Assembly: GCA_031216915.1 (NCBI GenBank)
Contig: CM062297.1
Location: 541,530,971-541,594,970, forward strand
Length of the DNA stretch: 64,000 bases
DNA from: Pictodentalium vernedei
Lineage: Eukaryota > Mollusca > Scaphopoda > Dentaliida > Dentaliidae
Reading direction: 5' to 3'
The position numbers and the translations under genes were made by a program. Below, in pieces: positions 1-12,597 of this stretch (its first letter is position 1; every line of letters starts with the position of its first letter). Under the pieces are notes generated by a model. The model saw only the letters and a list, made by a program, of their open reading frames with translations. It did not search any database and had not been told where the DNA came from.

Positions 1-564
1 TATCGATCAAATGGTGTACCATTTGAATAATTTAAAGTTAGGTAAGTTATTGCAGAGTAAATAGAATTTTCAGTCTTGTACACTTCAATATTATAAATAG
101 ATATTTCGGTATTTCCATTTCATCTCAACACAGAAGTGTACAGATTCATGCATCATCAGTTTTAAATTTGTAAGTACATTAGAGATTGTTTGTTGAATTT
201 AGAGGAAACAACTATTAATCAACTACATGTAACTGTCAATTAAAGGAAGCCATTAGTTGACTACGAAAATTAAAATTTTATACCAAATTATATTTTTTAT
301 TATACGTGTACTTACCAAATTAACACAATTGCCTTATCCTCTTCTTTTTTACTCTTTGTTGGAAAAGTGGGCCTATCGGGTTTACCAGGGGTCGATTTGT
401 GTATGGTACACAAAACCTGGTAACCTGTATCCTGATTAGTCAGTAACCTATTGTCCAATTCCCACCAAAAAATGCGCAAGTCAATTTCCAAATTTTCTAA
501 AAGACAATATGCCTGTATATAAGAGAGCAGGGAGGAAAGAAGATATAACAAAGTATATTGCTGG
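1..564. other. Unassigned AT-rich sequence
   Basis: No convincing coding exon, RNA gene or repeat boundary is visible. Short open frames here have no recognisable motif. It lies directly upstream of a tandem-repeat element and may include that element's lost 5' part. Confidence 0.4.
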
Positions 565-1530
565 GAGGGTACTAGTTTTGTAGACTGTAGACTGTGCTAA
601 ACAAATTTAGGTCACATGCCTGTCCGGCTGTCATAGTTGACCGATCAGGGCCAAAATAGGATGTTCTCATCTAGACATTATACAGAGTCATCCTACCATG
701 TTAACAATAAAATCCCTTCATAAATACGACCTGCAGACTGTGCTAAAGTTTTTTGGGGCTTTGGGCCCACATAGCCTTCACGGTTGACCAATCGCGACCA
801 AAAGGGGACGTTCCCATCTAGATATTATACAGAGTCATCCTACCAAGTTAGAATGAAATCCCTTCATAAATACGACCTGCAGACTGTGCTAAAGGTTTTC
901 GGGTTTCGGGCTCTCGCAGCCATCATGGTTGAAAGATCGCAAGAAAAAGGGGACGTTCTCATCTAGACATTATACGGAGTCATCCTACCAAGCTACAATG
1001 AAATCCCTTCATAAAAACGACCTGTAAACTGTGCTAAAGGTTTTCGGGCTCTCGCAGTGGCCAAAGTTGACCGATTGCAACCAAAAGGGGACGTTCTCAT
1101 CTAGACATTATATGAAGTCATCCTACCAAGTTACAATGAAATCCCTTTATAAATATGACAACCTGTAGACTGAGTTAAAGGTTTTTGGGCTTCAGGCTCT
1201 CGCAGACGTCACAGTTGACCATTCATGACCAAAAGGGGACATTCTCACCTGGACATTATACAGTCATCCTACAAAGTTACAATGAAATCCCTTTATAAAT
1301 ATGACCTCTAGACTGTGATAAAGGTTTTGGGGTTTCGGGCTCTCGTGATCGCGACCAAAAGGGGACATTCTCATCTAGATATGGCATTGAACCTGCATAT
1401 GAAATTTTGTGATGATCGGACAAGAACTACGGGGTGTAGCCTGTGCCAAAGAAAATCTGAACAGACTCACAAACTTCTGCATGTGTGATGGCAATAGCTT
1501 ATCTTGACTTGTCAAGTTAAGCTAATAAAA
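565..1530 (+). mobile_element. Helentron-like tandem-repeat element, 5'-truncated
   Basis: About six imperfect ~120-140 bp units share the words ACGTTCTCATCTAGACATTA, TACAATGAAATCCCTTCATA and AGACTGTGCTAAAGGTTTTC. The same family forms the larger array at 44303-47587. The 3' end is a hairpin (1495-1524) whose arms contain AGCTTA and TAAGCT, followed by CTAA. A terminal hairpin plus CTRR-like end and internal tandem repeats is the known plan of Helentron-associated non-autonomous elements. No 5' terminal sequence like the one at 44303 is present, so this copy is truncated. It carries no coding capacity. Confidence 0.65.
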
Positions 1531-3080
1531 AAGATGATTTTAAACCGCCATTTTTGTAAGAGGTAATGCAGATATTTAATTACCCACTGTCGCCTCTTGT
1601 GTTCATTATTTAGTAGGGTTGGTCAACAGCATTTATGTTCGTTCTTCAGTAGGACCCCCACCAATACACTGTAGAATCTCCCCTTTTGAAATAAGAGATC
1701 ATGATGTTAAATTTCTCTACATTGATTCGGTCTTTAATTTTCATTTTTTCGGTTTATATATACAACATCTAGACCCAGTGCTGTTGGTGAGTCGCTACCA
1801 GGTTGTGATCAAATCGAGAAAGAGAGCAATTTTGTGATCACAATACTGCAAACAAACAAAAAAAATATTATTATTTTCCATCTGATGATAATTCCAACAC
1901 TCTTCATCATTTCCTGAAAGCTTATCGAAAAATGATGTCAAGGAATTGGAATTATCAACGAAGGAAAATGAAAGAGAAAGTTTTGCTGTATTATTAAACA
2001 ACTGATTTCAGCTGGTACTGAGCATGTGGTCCAGGGGCGATTCTGATCATTCAACCTCACAAAAAAATTGTGCTCTTGGGGACCCAAGTTCAAGCTAGTG
2101 GTACATTAGCTGAAACATTAGGTTTTTTAATACTTGATTTCACAGCTTCAAACATATTTATTTCGAAAAAGCTAGGAAATTGAATGTGTTCAGAGTTTTA
2201 ATGATGTCCGCTTTTTCAGGTAATATGTTATTACGTCAAGCAGGGATAACAGGAGCACTAAAGGGGTGGAGTTGGGCCAGGATGGCTTTTCCACTCACAA
2301 TACGCATTTTCAATATCTTATGTATTAAACTGGGCCAGGATAGTACTAAAACATGTTAAATAACAAACAAGTGAACTTGAAATGAAGTAAAACTGTATTG
2401 CCATTGTTTCCTGTAAATTTAATGAACAAAAAATTATATCTGCTATCTGCATACGCCTTCATAAAAAGTCATTCAAGCCCAAGGGCGTAGATACGGGAGT
2501 CGGGAGTGTGTGTCGAGGGGGAGAGGAGGAGGGGGCTCAAACATTTAGTCACAAAGATGCCGTTTGAGACGGAATCTTTATGATTCCACCGTCCTGTCAG
2601 ATACGTTTTTCATTTCCATTCACAGCACTGAGGTGTTGCCTGACATGAAAATAAGTGAAACAGGTCAGAATTTCAGAAATCAACTGCCCAATTTCAAAGA
2701 GAAGTTACGAACTTTAGAATACACCATTTACTTTCAGTAAAACAGATACCCATTTCACAATCTAACTAACTTGACAAGTTGACATTTGTACCCGAAAGGA
2801 GCAAACACTAAATCACAGAATCATTCATTTACAAAGCACAGAAGAGGTTATGCAAATTACCGACATGATCTTCACCTGACTTGACTTCCATGTCCATTCT
2901 TCCTTTCTATTTGCATTGAATTATCATTGTCAGAGAGTCACTGAATTCTGAGAATTCCCATTACTTCGAAAAACAACCCAGCCATGTGCGTTTTGCACGT
3001 ATAAGTGGATTTTGGATTTTTACTTTCATTGTATTCAAATTTCCTATCGACACTTTGTATGACAGATATGGGTGCAAGAC
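1531..3080. other. Unassigned intergenic or old repeat sequence
   Basis: About 1.5 kb without a supported gene. Short open frames at 1619-1837 and on the opposite strand at 1795-2001 overlap and show no domain. I see no clear repeat termini. Confidence 0.4.
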
Positions 3081-3084
3081 ACTT

Positions 3085-3235
3085 CCCTCCTTAACAATTC
3101 TCCCCCCCCCCATCACTTCCCCCCAAATTGGTCATTTTCCCCCAGACATTTCCACCCCAAAATAGTCATTTCCCCCCCAAAGTAGTCATTTCTCCCCAAA
3201 GTAGTGATTTCCCCCCCAAAGTTGGTGATCATTCA
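3085..3235. repeat. C-rich minisatellite (edge of composite repeat, left copy)
   Basis: Runs of 4-10 C alternate with a ~20-bp motif of the type AAAGTAGTCATTTC. The reverse complement of the same minisatellite lies at about 25570-25745. The two mark the outer edges of the two inverted copies of the composite element. The G-rich strand could form quadruplexes. Confidence 0.8.
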
Positions 3236-3457
3236 GAAGTGAAAAAAATACAATTTAAAGTCTTTTATTCTCTTCAAAACATGCTCAACATATTTAAAAA
3301 AACCTCATAAAATGTAGCACACTCACAAAAAAATAATACTCAGTAGAGGTGGGGTGCGAAAAATTACCAGATTCATAGAACTACATAGATAGCACATAGC
3401 ACACAGATACCATATAGCTGTATACAGACCGTTACATTCCCTAATCACTCCTTGAAT

Positions 3458-3568
3458 TTGTTTGTTTGTTCATCTAGTTGGAATTTAAAACAGCCATTTA
3501 ATTTGGGACTGATGGAGTCCCAAATTAAATGGCTGTTTAAAATTCCAACTAGATGAACAAACAAACAA
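3458..3568. repeat. Long hairpin 1 (53-bp arms, 5-nt loop)
   Basis: Arms 3458-3510 and 3516-3568 pair at 52 of 53 positions with loop GATGG. The arm contains TTTGTTCATCTAGTTGG and CAGCCATTTAATTTGGGACT. A second copy lies 350 bp downstream and a third, more degraded copy at about 25240-25362. Flanking T-rich text (ACCCCCTCCAACTTTTTTTT, CAGTGTACTGTAATTTTAG) is shared by all three. It behaves as a fold-back unit inside a larger repeat. Confidence 0.9.
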
Positions 3569-3803
3569 TTCCATTTTTTTTGTTTTTACCCCCTCCAACT
3601 TTTTTTTAACATTTTTTTTTCAGTCCTCCCCTTTTTTTAAACATTTTTTTTTCAGTGTACTGTAATTTTAGTTGAAAAATAAAAATAGTCTTGATTTTTA
3701 GCTGGCCGAAAATGCTCACCTAAACCACATCATATACAGACCCCCAGATTCCCTAGCCTCTCCCAAATTCGCTACTAAAAATGCCAAAACCAAAAAATTG
3801 AAT

Positions 3804-3914
3804 TTGTTTGTTTGTTCATCTAGTTGGAATTTTAAACAGCCATTTAATTTGGGACTCCATCAGTCCCAAATTAAATGGCTGTTTAAAATTCCAGCAAGAT
3901 GAACAAACAAACAA
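3804..3914. repeat. Long hairpin 2 (53-bp arms, loop inverted)
   Basis: Same arms as the hairpin at 3458-3568, but the loop is CCATC, the reverse complement of GATGG. Between the two copies the loop has therefore flipped, as expected from intrastrand recombination through the arms or from insertion in the other orientation. The right arm carries a few substitutions (CAGCAAGATG in place of CAACTAGATG). Confidence 0.9.
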
Positions 3915-5680
3915 ATCTAATTTTTTGGTTTTTACCCCCTCCAACTTTTTTTTAACATTTTTTTTCAGTCCTCCCCTTTTTTTAACATTTTTTTTTCAGT
4001 GTACTGTAATTTTAGTTGAAAAATGGCCTAATAAGAATCCCCATCCCTCTAACTGTCTCCGTCTGTTCGAAAACCTGATTATGCGATATCATTCGCCTCC
4101 AATTATTGTGGAGTCAACTTTACACAATCAGTGTCTTGGTCCGTTCCAATTACCTAACGAAATTATAGAGTTATTGCCCTTTGTGTCTTGTTATGCCAAA
4201 CTTCACGAAAAGTGGACTCGGATCTGAACAAAATTTGATATCTTTTTTTTTTTATCTTTATGTAAAGTATGGACATTTACTTGGTTATTGGTATCTATAG
4301 TTGCATTCTGCAAAATGCCGAAGGCGGCTTTGGATAGCAATGACTGGGTGAATGTCCATATGATTATTCGAACAGTGAACATTGGATTTTAATAAAATTT
4401 GATAAAACAGCCTTGTATTAACGCTGATTTTGATAAGATTTTGATAATAATCATCGTGAATTGTCGCAAATTGAGTTAATGCTTTTTGTGAATTTCGCCT
4501 TACTATAATTTTTATACGAAATTGGAAAGCAATCATCAGACTACAGGACATACAGCGTAATAGTAGAGATAGATCGCGTCTTTTAAAAAATCCCCACTTA
4601 TGATACTTACTATGTGTTTGTGTCTGAATGATTTGAATCTTGTAACCATAATCTTCCGCCCAGCTACTTGGACGAAAAGTCCAGTTTCTTACATATATAT
4701 AAATGTTGTACTCCTTTCAGCCTAGAAGTCACACGAATGTACAATTTCTTTGACTTCATTTCCCGGAAAAGGAAGGAGCTTTTTCCAGAATCTGTATAAT
4801 AATTGTTTGTCATGTGTTTTTATCTGTCTCACGTTCCTGACATCAAAATGCTCTTCCACGTACAATACAATTTTTTCTTATTAATAATCATGCCTGGTCT
4901 AATCCATAAATTGATTGTTCATACCTCTAAAAAGGGCCCACATAAATGTGCTTTCGATGATCTGTTTGACCAACATGGCTAACAATGCTACACTCGATGA
5001 GACCCAGAATGAGGATATTTTTGATTTTATCTCTAAATTCAATGGTACACTCTTAGTCCAGGCACATTAGACATAAAAATGAGAAAGTAAGGAAAAAAAA
5101 TCGGAGAAAGCTGATTTTTTTTATATGTTTCCGGGACACACATTGCGGATAAAGTGTGAAAAGTCCCCGCGAATCCGAGTTGAGCTTTTTTAGTTATAGC
5201 GTTTTTTTGATGAAAAAATTTTTTTTTTTTTAAATTCGACCCAGCTCCATATTTCTCATTCTTATTCGCCTTAGTAGGGTGAGAATCATAAATATCGTGC
5301 TGAATTATATTGAGAATACATATCCCCAACAGAAAATGCCAACTTTGTACCAATCCTCACACTCAATGGTGAAATATTCACGAAAATGTACAAAATTACG
5401 AAATTTTTTTTATTGTTTTCATACACACAACGGTACACAACGTCCATTAAATCAAATCTACGGCTACTTTGGGAGTTAAATTATATATCAAAAATTGCAG
5501 AAAAGCAGTGGCTTTATAATGATATATAACAATAGTCATTTATTCCATAATGAACTGGTGAAACGTGTGAAATATTAACCATACCCCCTAAACTCAAATT
5601 CAAACGGCATCGACTTTTCTCATTCAAATACCGTATTATAGCATCATTGTTTCAATTTCCATGTTCGATTAAATCACATA

Positions 5681-8263
5681 ATGCGGTGTCAGGGACTGAA
5701 CGTTTGTCCAGTGACGTTTGACCAACCACTTTATATCAAAGCAGTGGAGATTGTGTCTTCGTCAGATCAGTTGACAAAAGTTTTCGTTAGACTCGGCGGC
5801 TTCCATATGATTATGTCATATTTAGGGGCAATTGGTTCGATCATGGCTGGTAGCGGCTTGGATGAACTTTGGGGGACTGTTTATGCTGGTGGGTCAATCC
5901 ATCATTTGATCAGTGGTCATGCATATTCAAGAGCAGTTCGTGCCCATTTGCTAACACAAATTGCCATTACAAAACTTGTGTTTGAAGAAAGCCGAACACT
6001 AGATAACATAGACTGCACAGAAGTCAATGAAATATTCTTTGGACTTGCCAGAGGTGACTGTACAACAGCTGACGCTGTCATTCAAGAAAGTGTCAACCAT
6101 CTACTGTCAAAATTACACGAACTGCTCCAGAATGCGTCTGTAGGACGCACAGGAAAGCTTTGGGTACAATACTACGAGCAAATAGGTCTTCTCCAGTTGT
6201 TCTTGAGAGCAGAGCGCACAGGCGACTGGGAACTCCACACATATTGTGTTCGCAATATGATTCCAGTATTTCACGCAAGTGGTCATTTTGCATCTCTATT
6301 TGTAGCAGATGAATGAGCTAACAGAAATAATGCAACAGGATGATTTGAAGTTGTTCACTGAGAAAGGTTACTTTACCATAAGGCGCTCAGATAAATTCTG
6401 GGACGGGATATATTCTGATCAGACCATAGAGCAGTGTTTAATGAGAATGTTCAAGCTCCCTGGTGGTCTCACACATGGCAGGGGAATAACCGATAGCACT
6501 GTTGCGAAATGGGTACATGGACTACCTCTTTGCCTTCCGATATGTAATGCTCTCGAAAATTTTGTTCATGTTCACACTGGTCATGGCGAACAACATCGGG
6601 ATCTCCGTCAAAGTTCACAACTGACTGATGCCAATGATATCACCAAATGATTGAACTGGCTCAGAGTGCATTCCCCCTTTCAGAATAGAGATCCACTACA
6701 ATTAGTCTCTATAGCGACCGGGCTTGTGGCCGACGAAACTGTGAACTGTGACCAAGTTCGCAAAATTGGTGAATGTTGCGTATCGAATGTTGTAAGCAAA
6801 ACGTTCAACAGCATCAAACTACGATGTGTTGACACTGTGAAGTCTTTCGCATCGATGGCAAATAGCATCAAAGTCCGTGGAAGTAAGGTAGTGATTGACC
6901 CCACAATTCTGTTCAACCGCATCACATGTGTTATTCAGTCACAAGCAGAGATGGAAGAGTATCTCAAATATGAACTCGCCCCGAAACCACCAGCATTGTT
7001 TGATTCTGCTGGAATGAGGAAGGCACAGAAAAGCACGCTCGGTAAGATCCTCAAAACACACGGTTCCGAGCAAACTAAAATCCCAGAACATTCTCTGTTT
7101 GTTGTAGATGGTGGATTTTTATTGAGGGCAGTTGTATGGCCTAAACAGTCGTCATATAAGGACATATGTACATCATATTCCAATTATCTAGTGAGACATT
7201 TTGGGGCGAACGTCGTGGTTGTTTTTGATTGTTATGCTTGTACAATGTCGACAAAGGGCATGGAACAAGCCCGTAGATCTAAAGACAGGTATTCCATTGA
7301 TATCAATATCTCACCCGAGTTACCAGCCACCACACCCCAATCCGATTTCCTTGCAAATGCCAAGAACAAAACCCAACTGATCGATCTTCTAATGCAGGAG
7401 CTATCTGCTATCAATATTCAGTCCAAGCAGGCTGAGGCTGATGCTGATGTACTGATGGCCGAAACTGCACTTGACATCGCTCAAGATGACAACAATGTTG
7501 TCGTTGTGGGAACAGACACAGACTTGTTAGTCATTCTTACCTCTCGAGTTCAACCGGGATGTAATATTCACATGATGTATTCCATTACCCCAAACTTACT
7601 AGTTTCAGTTAGTGAAATAGCAACCAAAATGGGTGACCATAGAAGCAACCTCCTTGTAGCACATTCTATAAGTGGTTGTGACACTACTTCTGCACTCTTT
7701 CGAGTTGGTAAGAAGAAAGTATTCAGTACAATTGTCTCCGATGTTACTAGCGACTCACAACAGTATGTCAACACAATTTTGGCGGATGACAGCACACCAA
7801 GTGCAGTAGCCGCTGCTGGGGAACAACTTCTCCTGATCTTATACGGGAGTAAAACTGTTTCCTCTCTCGACCAATATAGATATGTCACTTACAAGCGTTA
7901 TGTAGCAAAATCTAAACTGAATAAACCCATCGACCTAGCCTCACTCCCACCAAGCAGCGATGCTGCACAACAACATGTCTACAGATGTAATCTCCAGGTC
8001 CAACAATGGCTGGGCACTTCGCTTCCTCCGATTGGGGGTGGTCGCTAGACAATGGACTTCTTGTACCGACTGCAGCCACAAAGCCATGTGCCCCCGATAA
8101 CCTACTGAATCTGATCAGTTGTGGTTGCAAGAGTGCTTGTACAAAAAGGTGTGGGTGTAAGAAGGCAGGACTCTCTTGCTCAGGTTTGTGTAATTGCAGT
8201 TCGGATTCTTGTAACAACCACAGAAACACTGTCCTGTCGGAAATTTCTGAGTTCGATGAATAA
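5681..8263 (+). pseudogene. Transposase-like / XPG nuclease / CXC protein gene, copy 1 (broken)
   Basis: Presumed mobility protein of the surrounding transposon. In order it shows a transposase-like block (VTFDQPLYIKAVEIV, VRLGGFHMIMSYLGAIG, GHAYSRAVRAH), then an XPG/FEN-like nuclease domain (VVDGG, VVVFD, AEADADVLMAETAL, VGTDTDLLV, SGCDTTSALF), then a C-terminal CXC region (CGCKSACTKRCGCKK). Lesions relative to copy 2 or to the expected reading are: a frame break with an in-frame TAG around 6290-6310, TGA at 6648-6650 where copy 2 reads TTA, and a 4-bp deletion near 8028 that cuts off the CXC tail. The N-terminal part, which should hold further catalytic residues, is missing upstream of 5681; that stretch (5222-5680) has no similar coding text. 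A CAG/G at 5691-5693 could be a splice acceptor. Confidence 0.75.
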
Positions 8264-8339
8264 TATGTATATAGGTCATGTCATTTCTGTATATAGCGTT
8301 GATAATAGTCAATGTAACTTAATCCATGTTGATTGATTT

Positions 8340-8620
8340 GTACATTCTGTAAATATTATTTATTGATTTTTGTACATTCTGTAAATATTATTTATTGATC
8401 TAATGCTGCCAGACACAGACGTGTCTGTTCGGTCCCAAGCCCGAAAATAGTTGAGTTCTCATGCTGACGAATTTTATGCCAAAAGGGGAACTCGGCCAGA
8501 AGCAGAGGGGGTCTTCCATAATGTCTATTTTGTAAGCAATGATAAAAGTCTTCAAATGGTGGTGGATTTTTTATCGTCTGTCCAACTAACATCCCGTTCT
8601 GTACTACGACCCTTTGGGCA
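8340..8620 (+). other. 3' non-coding region of transposon copy 1
   Basis: Downstream of the nuclease gene there is a 29-bp direct duplication ending in AAATATTATTTATTGAT (about 8336-8398), then sequence shared nearly base for base with the inverted copy (15430-15680). Open frames on both strands here are present in both transposon copies but look non-coding. Confidence 0.6.
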
Positions 8621-11600
8621 AATCCGTTAGGAAAATCGTCATTTTTTGCGTAAATACGATACTTTTTTGTGAATTTTCAATAATTTTTCGCAGAAATTGT
8701 CACAGAATGCACATTTTCCTCTAGGTAAATGTAATTTAGACATTATGTAGCTAGAAATACGCGTAAACAAAAAATACAGTTGGATCAATTCGAGGTTACA
8801 AAGTTCGTGCGATTTTTTTTTATTTTTTTCAAACGCGTTTTCGAAAAAAGGCTGTAGAAAAAAAAGCTCAACTGGGATTTTAGGGGACTTTTGTCTAATC
8901 GTTCAGTGACATGTACTCGACATTCCCTGAAAAAATCAGCTTTCTCCGATTTTTTTCCCTAGTGAAACCTAATGTTCTTGGGCTATCTCCGAAGACAGCG
9001 AGGACATGACCCACCCTTTTGCTATGGATAACAAACTGTGCAAGTACTATACACCCGAGCAGTAAATCTCTCCCTCTTCAATATAAACTGCCGTAGTCTA
9101 AATGCGAATTTCGAAAATCTCCGTAATTTATTGTGCGATCTCCAGTCGGATAGAAACTTTTTTGACGTAATAGGTCTGACTGAAATATTTAACCCCAAAG
9201 CTCTCTGCCACGAACTTGAAGGCTATGACCCTCTTATTTGCAACACACGGCCCGACAGTGATGATGGAAGAGGTGGTGTAGGTTTATTTGTAAAAGATAA
9301 TTTGTCCTTCAAAATACGCAGTGATCTCTCAGTCTTTATCCCTCATGTCTTTGAATCATTAATCATAGAAATCACTGGCAAAAATAAATGTATAATTGGT
9401 TCCATCTATAGACCTAATACTGCACCAAAAGCAGATCTCGACCTTTTTCTAACCGAATTAACTCGACTATTGGATGTAATAAACGCCGAAAATAAAAGGG
9501 CTTATCTCATGGGCGACTTTAATATTGATCTCCTAAATTTCAACACTCATACAAAGACCAATTCTTATATAGATTCTCTGTTCAGTGCAGGATTCATGCC
9601 AGTTATCACAAGGCCAACGAGAATAACGGATACTTCCGCAACACTAATCGATCATATATTCAGCAACAATCCTACCCCATACGAGTCAGGAATTGTAATT
9701 ACTGATGTTAGCGACCACTTCGCAACATTTTATCACGAGAACAAAAGCAACTGCCCTGTTCACTCAACTCAAACCATGAAACGCGTGTTCAAAAGGACAA
9801 ATATTAATCAATTTAAGCAGCTTTTATCGGAATGCGACTTTTCGGACGTTCTTAGTATAGAATGTTCGAATGGAGCGTATGATCTTTTCCTCGATAAATT
9901 TTATTGTCTCTTCGACAGAGCGTTCCCACTGGAAGTGAGATCAACGCCACAGAAGTACATAAAACGTGAACCATGGATGACACGTGGCCTCTTACAATCC
10001 TCTTTGAACAAAAATAAACTGTATGCTAGAAAGATAAAATCCCCAACCCCCCGAATCATCACTGAATACAAAGACTATTGCCGGATTTTCAACCGACTTG
10101 AAAGAACAAGTAAATCTGATTATTACACCGATACCCTACTATCAAATAAAAATAACATTAAAAAAACCTGGGAAATTTTGCGTAAAGCAATCAGCAAAAC
10201 TGAACAAACCGCCACACTGCCGTCTTCCTTTCATGCTGACAATGACGAACTAACCGACCCTATACTGATTGCCGATAGATTTAATACCTGTTTTGCAAGC
10301 ATAGGTAAATCAATCAGTGACGAAATATCTTCATCAAACCGTCATTTCTCGGACTACATTGGCAATATCAATGCGGAATCTTTCTTCATATCGCCCACAA
10401 ACGTACAGGAAGTAATTCTCTGTGTTAATAGCATTCGCGGAAAGGCAACTAAAGATGGTGATAACTTGTCGACTAAGCTTTTAAAAGAAATCATCTTCGA
10501 GGTGGCTAATCCGCTAACTCACATAATTAACCTCTCGTTCTCTACTGGTATAGTGCCAAATAAAATGAAGATAGCCAAAATTATACCTATTTTCAAATCC
10601 GGCGACCCCCATGTATTCAATAACTACCGACCCATTAGTATTCTTCCGGCATTCTCAAAAGTACTTGAAAAATGTATGTATTCTCGCATATCCAGTTTCT
10701 TAGATGACCAAAAGACTGTATACCAGTATCAATTTGGGTTTAGAAAGCATCATTCAACCATACATCCTATACTTCACCTAATAAATAATGTTGCTGAAGC
10801 AAACGATAAAACAACGAAAGATTGCACTCTTTCGATTTTCCTAGATTTTGCGAAAGCTTTCGATAGCATTGACCATAACATTCTTCTGAAGAAACTGGAA
10901 TATTATGGCATTAGAGGGTTAGCTAATTCCTGGTTTAAGGATTATCTAACAGGAAGAAGCCAGTCTGTTTCTTTCCGTTATGAGGTATCTGACAGTAGAA
11001 AGATCACCACAGGTGTACCCCAGGGTTCTATCCTCGGGCCCATTTTATTTGTACTATATATTAACGACATCAGCAAATCGACTTTGTTAAAAGTCTTGTC
11101 GTTCGCAGATGACACAACAGCGCATGCAGCTGGCAATAGCGTCGATACTCTTATAGAAAATACAAACTCTGAGTTATATAGCATAAGTGAGTGGTGCTCT
11201 GCGAATAAATTGGCTCTAAACGCTTCTAAAACCAAATTCATGATATTCCACCCCCCAAATGATCCATATAGTGCGATAGGCAAGAGCATATCATTGAATA
11301 ATACGAATATTACACTAGTGGGTAACCATCAAGAGGAAACGACATTTAAGTTTCTCGGTATTCATATGGATGAAAATCTCAAATTCAAGCAACACATCTC
11401 CACCGTATGCTTGAAAATAGCCAGGGCTACTTTTGCCAAAAATCGGGCTAAGAAATTCCTTCCCCGAGTAGCTCTACGATTATTGTACTTCTCTCTGATC
11501 CAAAGTCATTTAATTTATGGGATACAAGTGTGGGGTCAGGCTGCAGCCACAAATAGGATCCTTGGTCTGCAAAAAAAGCTATTCGAGCGATAACGAAACG

Positions 11601-12597
11601 ATCCTATACTTCACACACCGATCCCCTTTTCAAAAGCTGTGGTATACTAAAATTCAGAGACCTTTATACACTACACAGTCTCCTGTTCATGCATGATTGG
11701 TTTAATAATAAACTACCCGAGTCCTTCGATAACACATTTGAAATTTATACAAACCCATCTGGCATGAATACTAGACAGTCTGGAAATATACGCACACGAA
11801 AACCCAGAACTTGCTTCTCGGCCGAACTCCCGTTCCATTCTTTCCCTCGGATTTGGAATGACACTGAACCATCGGTCCAGCGTCTCAATAGATGCCAATT
11901 TAAGAAGGCGATAATAGACAAGGCTCTAAATTCATACCATTCAGATGTCTCTTGTAATAACCCTTCCTGCCCAGATTGTACTTCCATTCCGCCTGGATCT
12001 CCACACCACATCAGATTTCAACACTCCAGAATCTAGGCTTTGATGATTAGACCATTAAATTGTTGAGCAATTACTGTAATGCAATTTCACCAATACTTTG
12101 GCCCCTTACCTAGCGCAACAGTCGTGTCTGGCCTGCACTGTTCGCAAAGATCGCACTGTGTGGGTATTATTCGTTTCTGTTCTTGCCTCCGGAACAGGGC
12201 CCATGGTTTATCACTGGAGTAAGCTCATTTAGTCATTACGCTGAGTGCCATGTCGTTGTCCCTGAGGCTAGAATTGAAAGTCAAAGGACTGATAAGAAAA
12301 TAAATGGAAATCCTATCTAAGAGTGTTTCTTGTGAAAACAGTGTTCTGTTTGCGCTGGGCTAGGGGTTAAATAATTATGTATTAAAAGTTCCCCTCATGA
12401 ATCCCGTAAGGATGCAAATTGTTTACAATTTTGATGTCAGGACTAATTATCTTTTAATATAGGAATAGCAGGAAGACAGCCCCCAGGGCTATGCTGTTCC
12501 CATGCAGTTTTACATTTATTTCTGTACATTTCTGCAAGTTGTTTATTATACTTCATGTAAACGTATACTGCAAAATAAACTTCATTTTCATTTCAAA

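Larger units (their letters stand above)
5054..8985 (+). mobile_element. AcademX-like DNA transposon, copy 1
   Basis: Boundaries are supported by a 3-bp target duplication TCT (5051-5053 and 8986-8988). Removing the element and one TCT restores the LINE frame (ACA CTC TCC GAA). Termini are inverted: 5' TAGTCCAGGCACATTAG against 3' reverse complement TAGCCCAAGAACATTAG (14 of 17). Similarity continues inward through AAATCGGAGAAAGCTGATTT and AGTTGAGCTTTTTT for roughly 150 bp. The only gene encodes a transposase-like region plus an XPG-type nuclease. Academ transposons are reported to have 3-4 bp duplications and, in the AcademX lineage, an XPG nuclease, so that is the best match; the superfamily is inferred. 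Length is 3932 bp. Confidence 0.7.
4975..12036 (+). pseudogene. LINE endonuclease-reverse transcriptase ORF, interrupted and twice frameshifted
   Basis: Nicks target DNA and reverse-transcribes the element's RNA. The reading frame starts at ATG 4975 (MANNATLDET). It is interrupted after 5053 by the DNA transposon and resumes in frame at 8989 (SEDSEDMTHPF, CKYYTPEQ). It then needs a frame change near 9063 to join NLSLFNINCRSLN. APE motifs visible are LTE, GSIYRPN, GDFNIDLLN (about 9510), LIDHIFSN and SDHFATF (about 9706). RT motifs visible are NNYRPISILP, QFGFRKHHST, FLDFAKAFDSIDHN (about 10839), GVPQGSILGP and FADDTT (about 11102). A 7-A run at 11571-11577 shifts the frame; the other frame continues with the C-terminal LPFHSFPRIWND region to the stop at 12036. 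Intact length would be about 1040 residues. Catalytic motifs look intact, so decay is recent apart from the insertion and two indels. Confidence 0.85.
4025..12597 (+). mobile_element. Full-length CR1/Daphne-like LINE, split by a DNA transposon
   Basis: The left boundary is inferred where the host repeat text TTAGTTGAAAAAT (shared with 3660-3676) stops. The right boundary is inferred where that host repeat resumes as AAAATAGTCTTGAC at 12598. After removing the nested transposon (5054-8985 plus one 3-bp duplication) the LINE is about 4.6 kb: ~950 bp 5' UTR, one long reading frame from ATG 4975, a ~560 bp 3' UTR with AATAAA near 12571, and no poly(A) tail. A single ORF with APE endonuclease and RT fits the CR1/L2/Daphne group of the Jockey superfamily. 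Exact clade is not decided. Confidence 0.75.

Noticed and set aside
3808-4227. 139-codon frame over the second long hairpin
   Set aside because: It translates a palindrome and poly-T tracts. A similar frame appears on the other strand at the inverted copy (25162-25353).
6093-7888. Minus-strand open frames of 60-106 codons across transposon copy 1 (and their mirror images in copy 2)
   Set aside because: They are shadows of the nuclease frame, conserved between copies only because the copies are similar.
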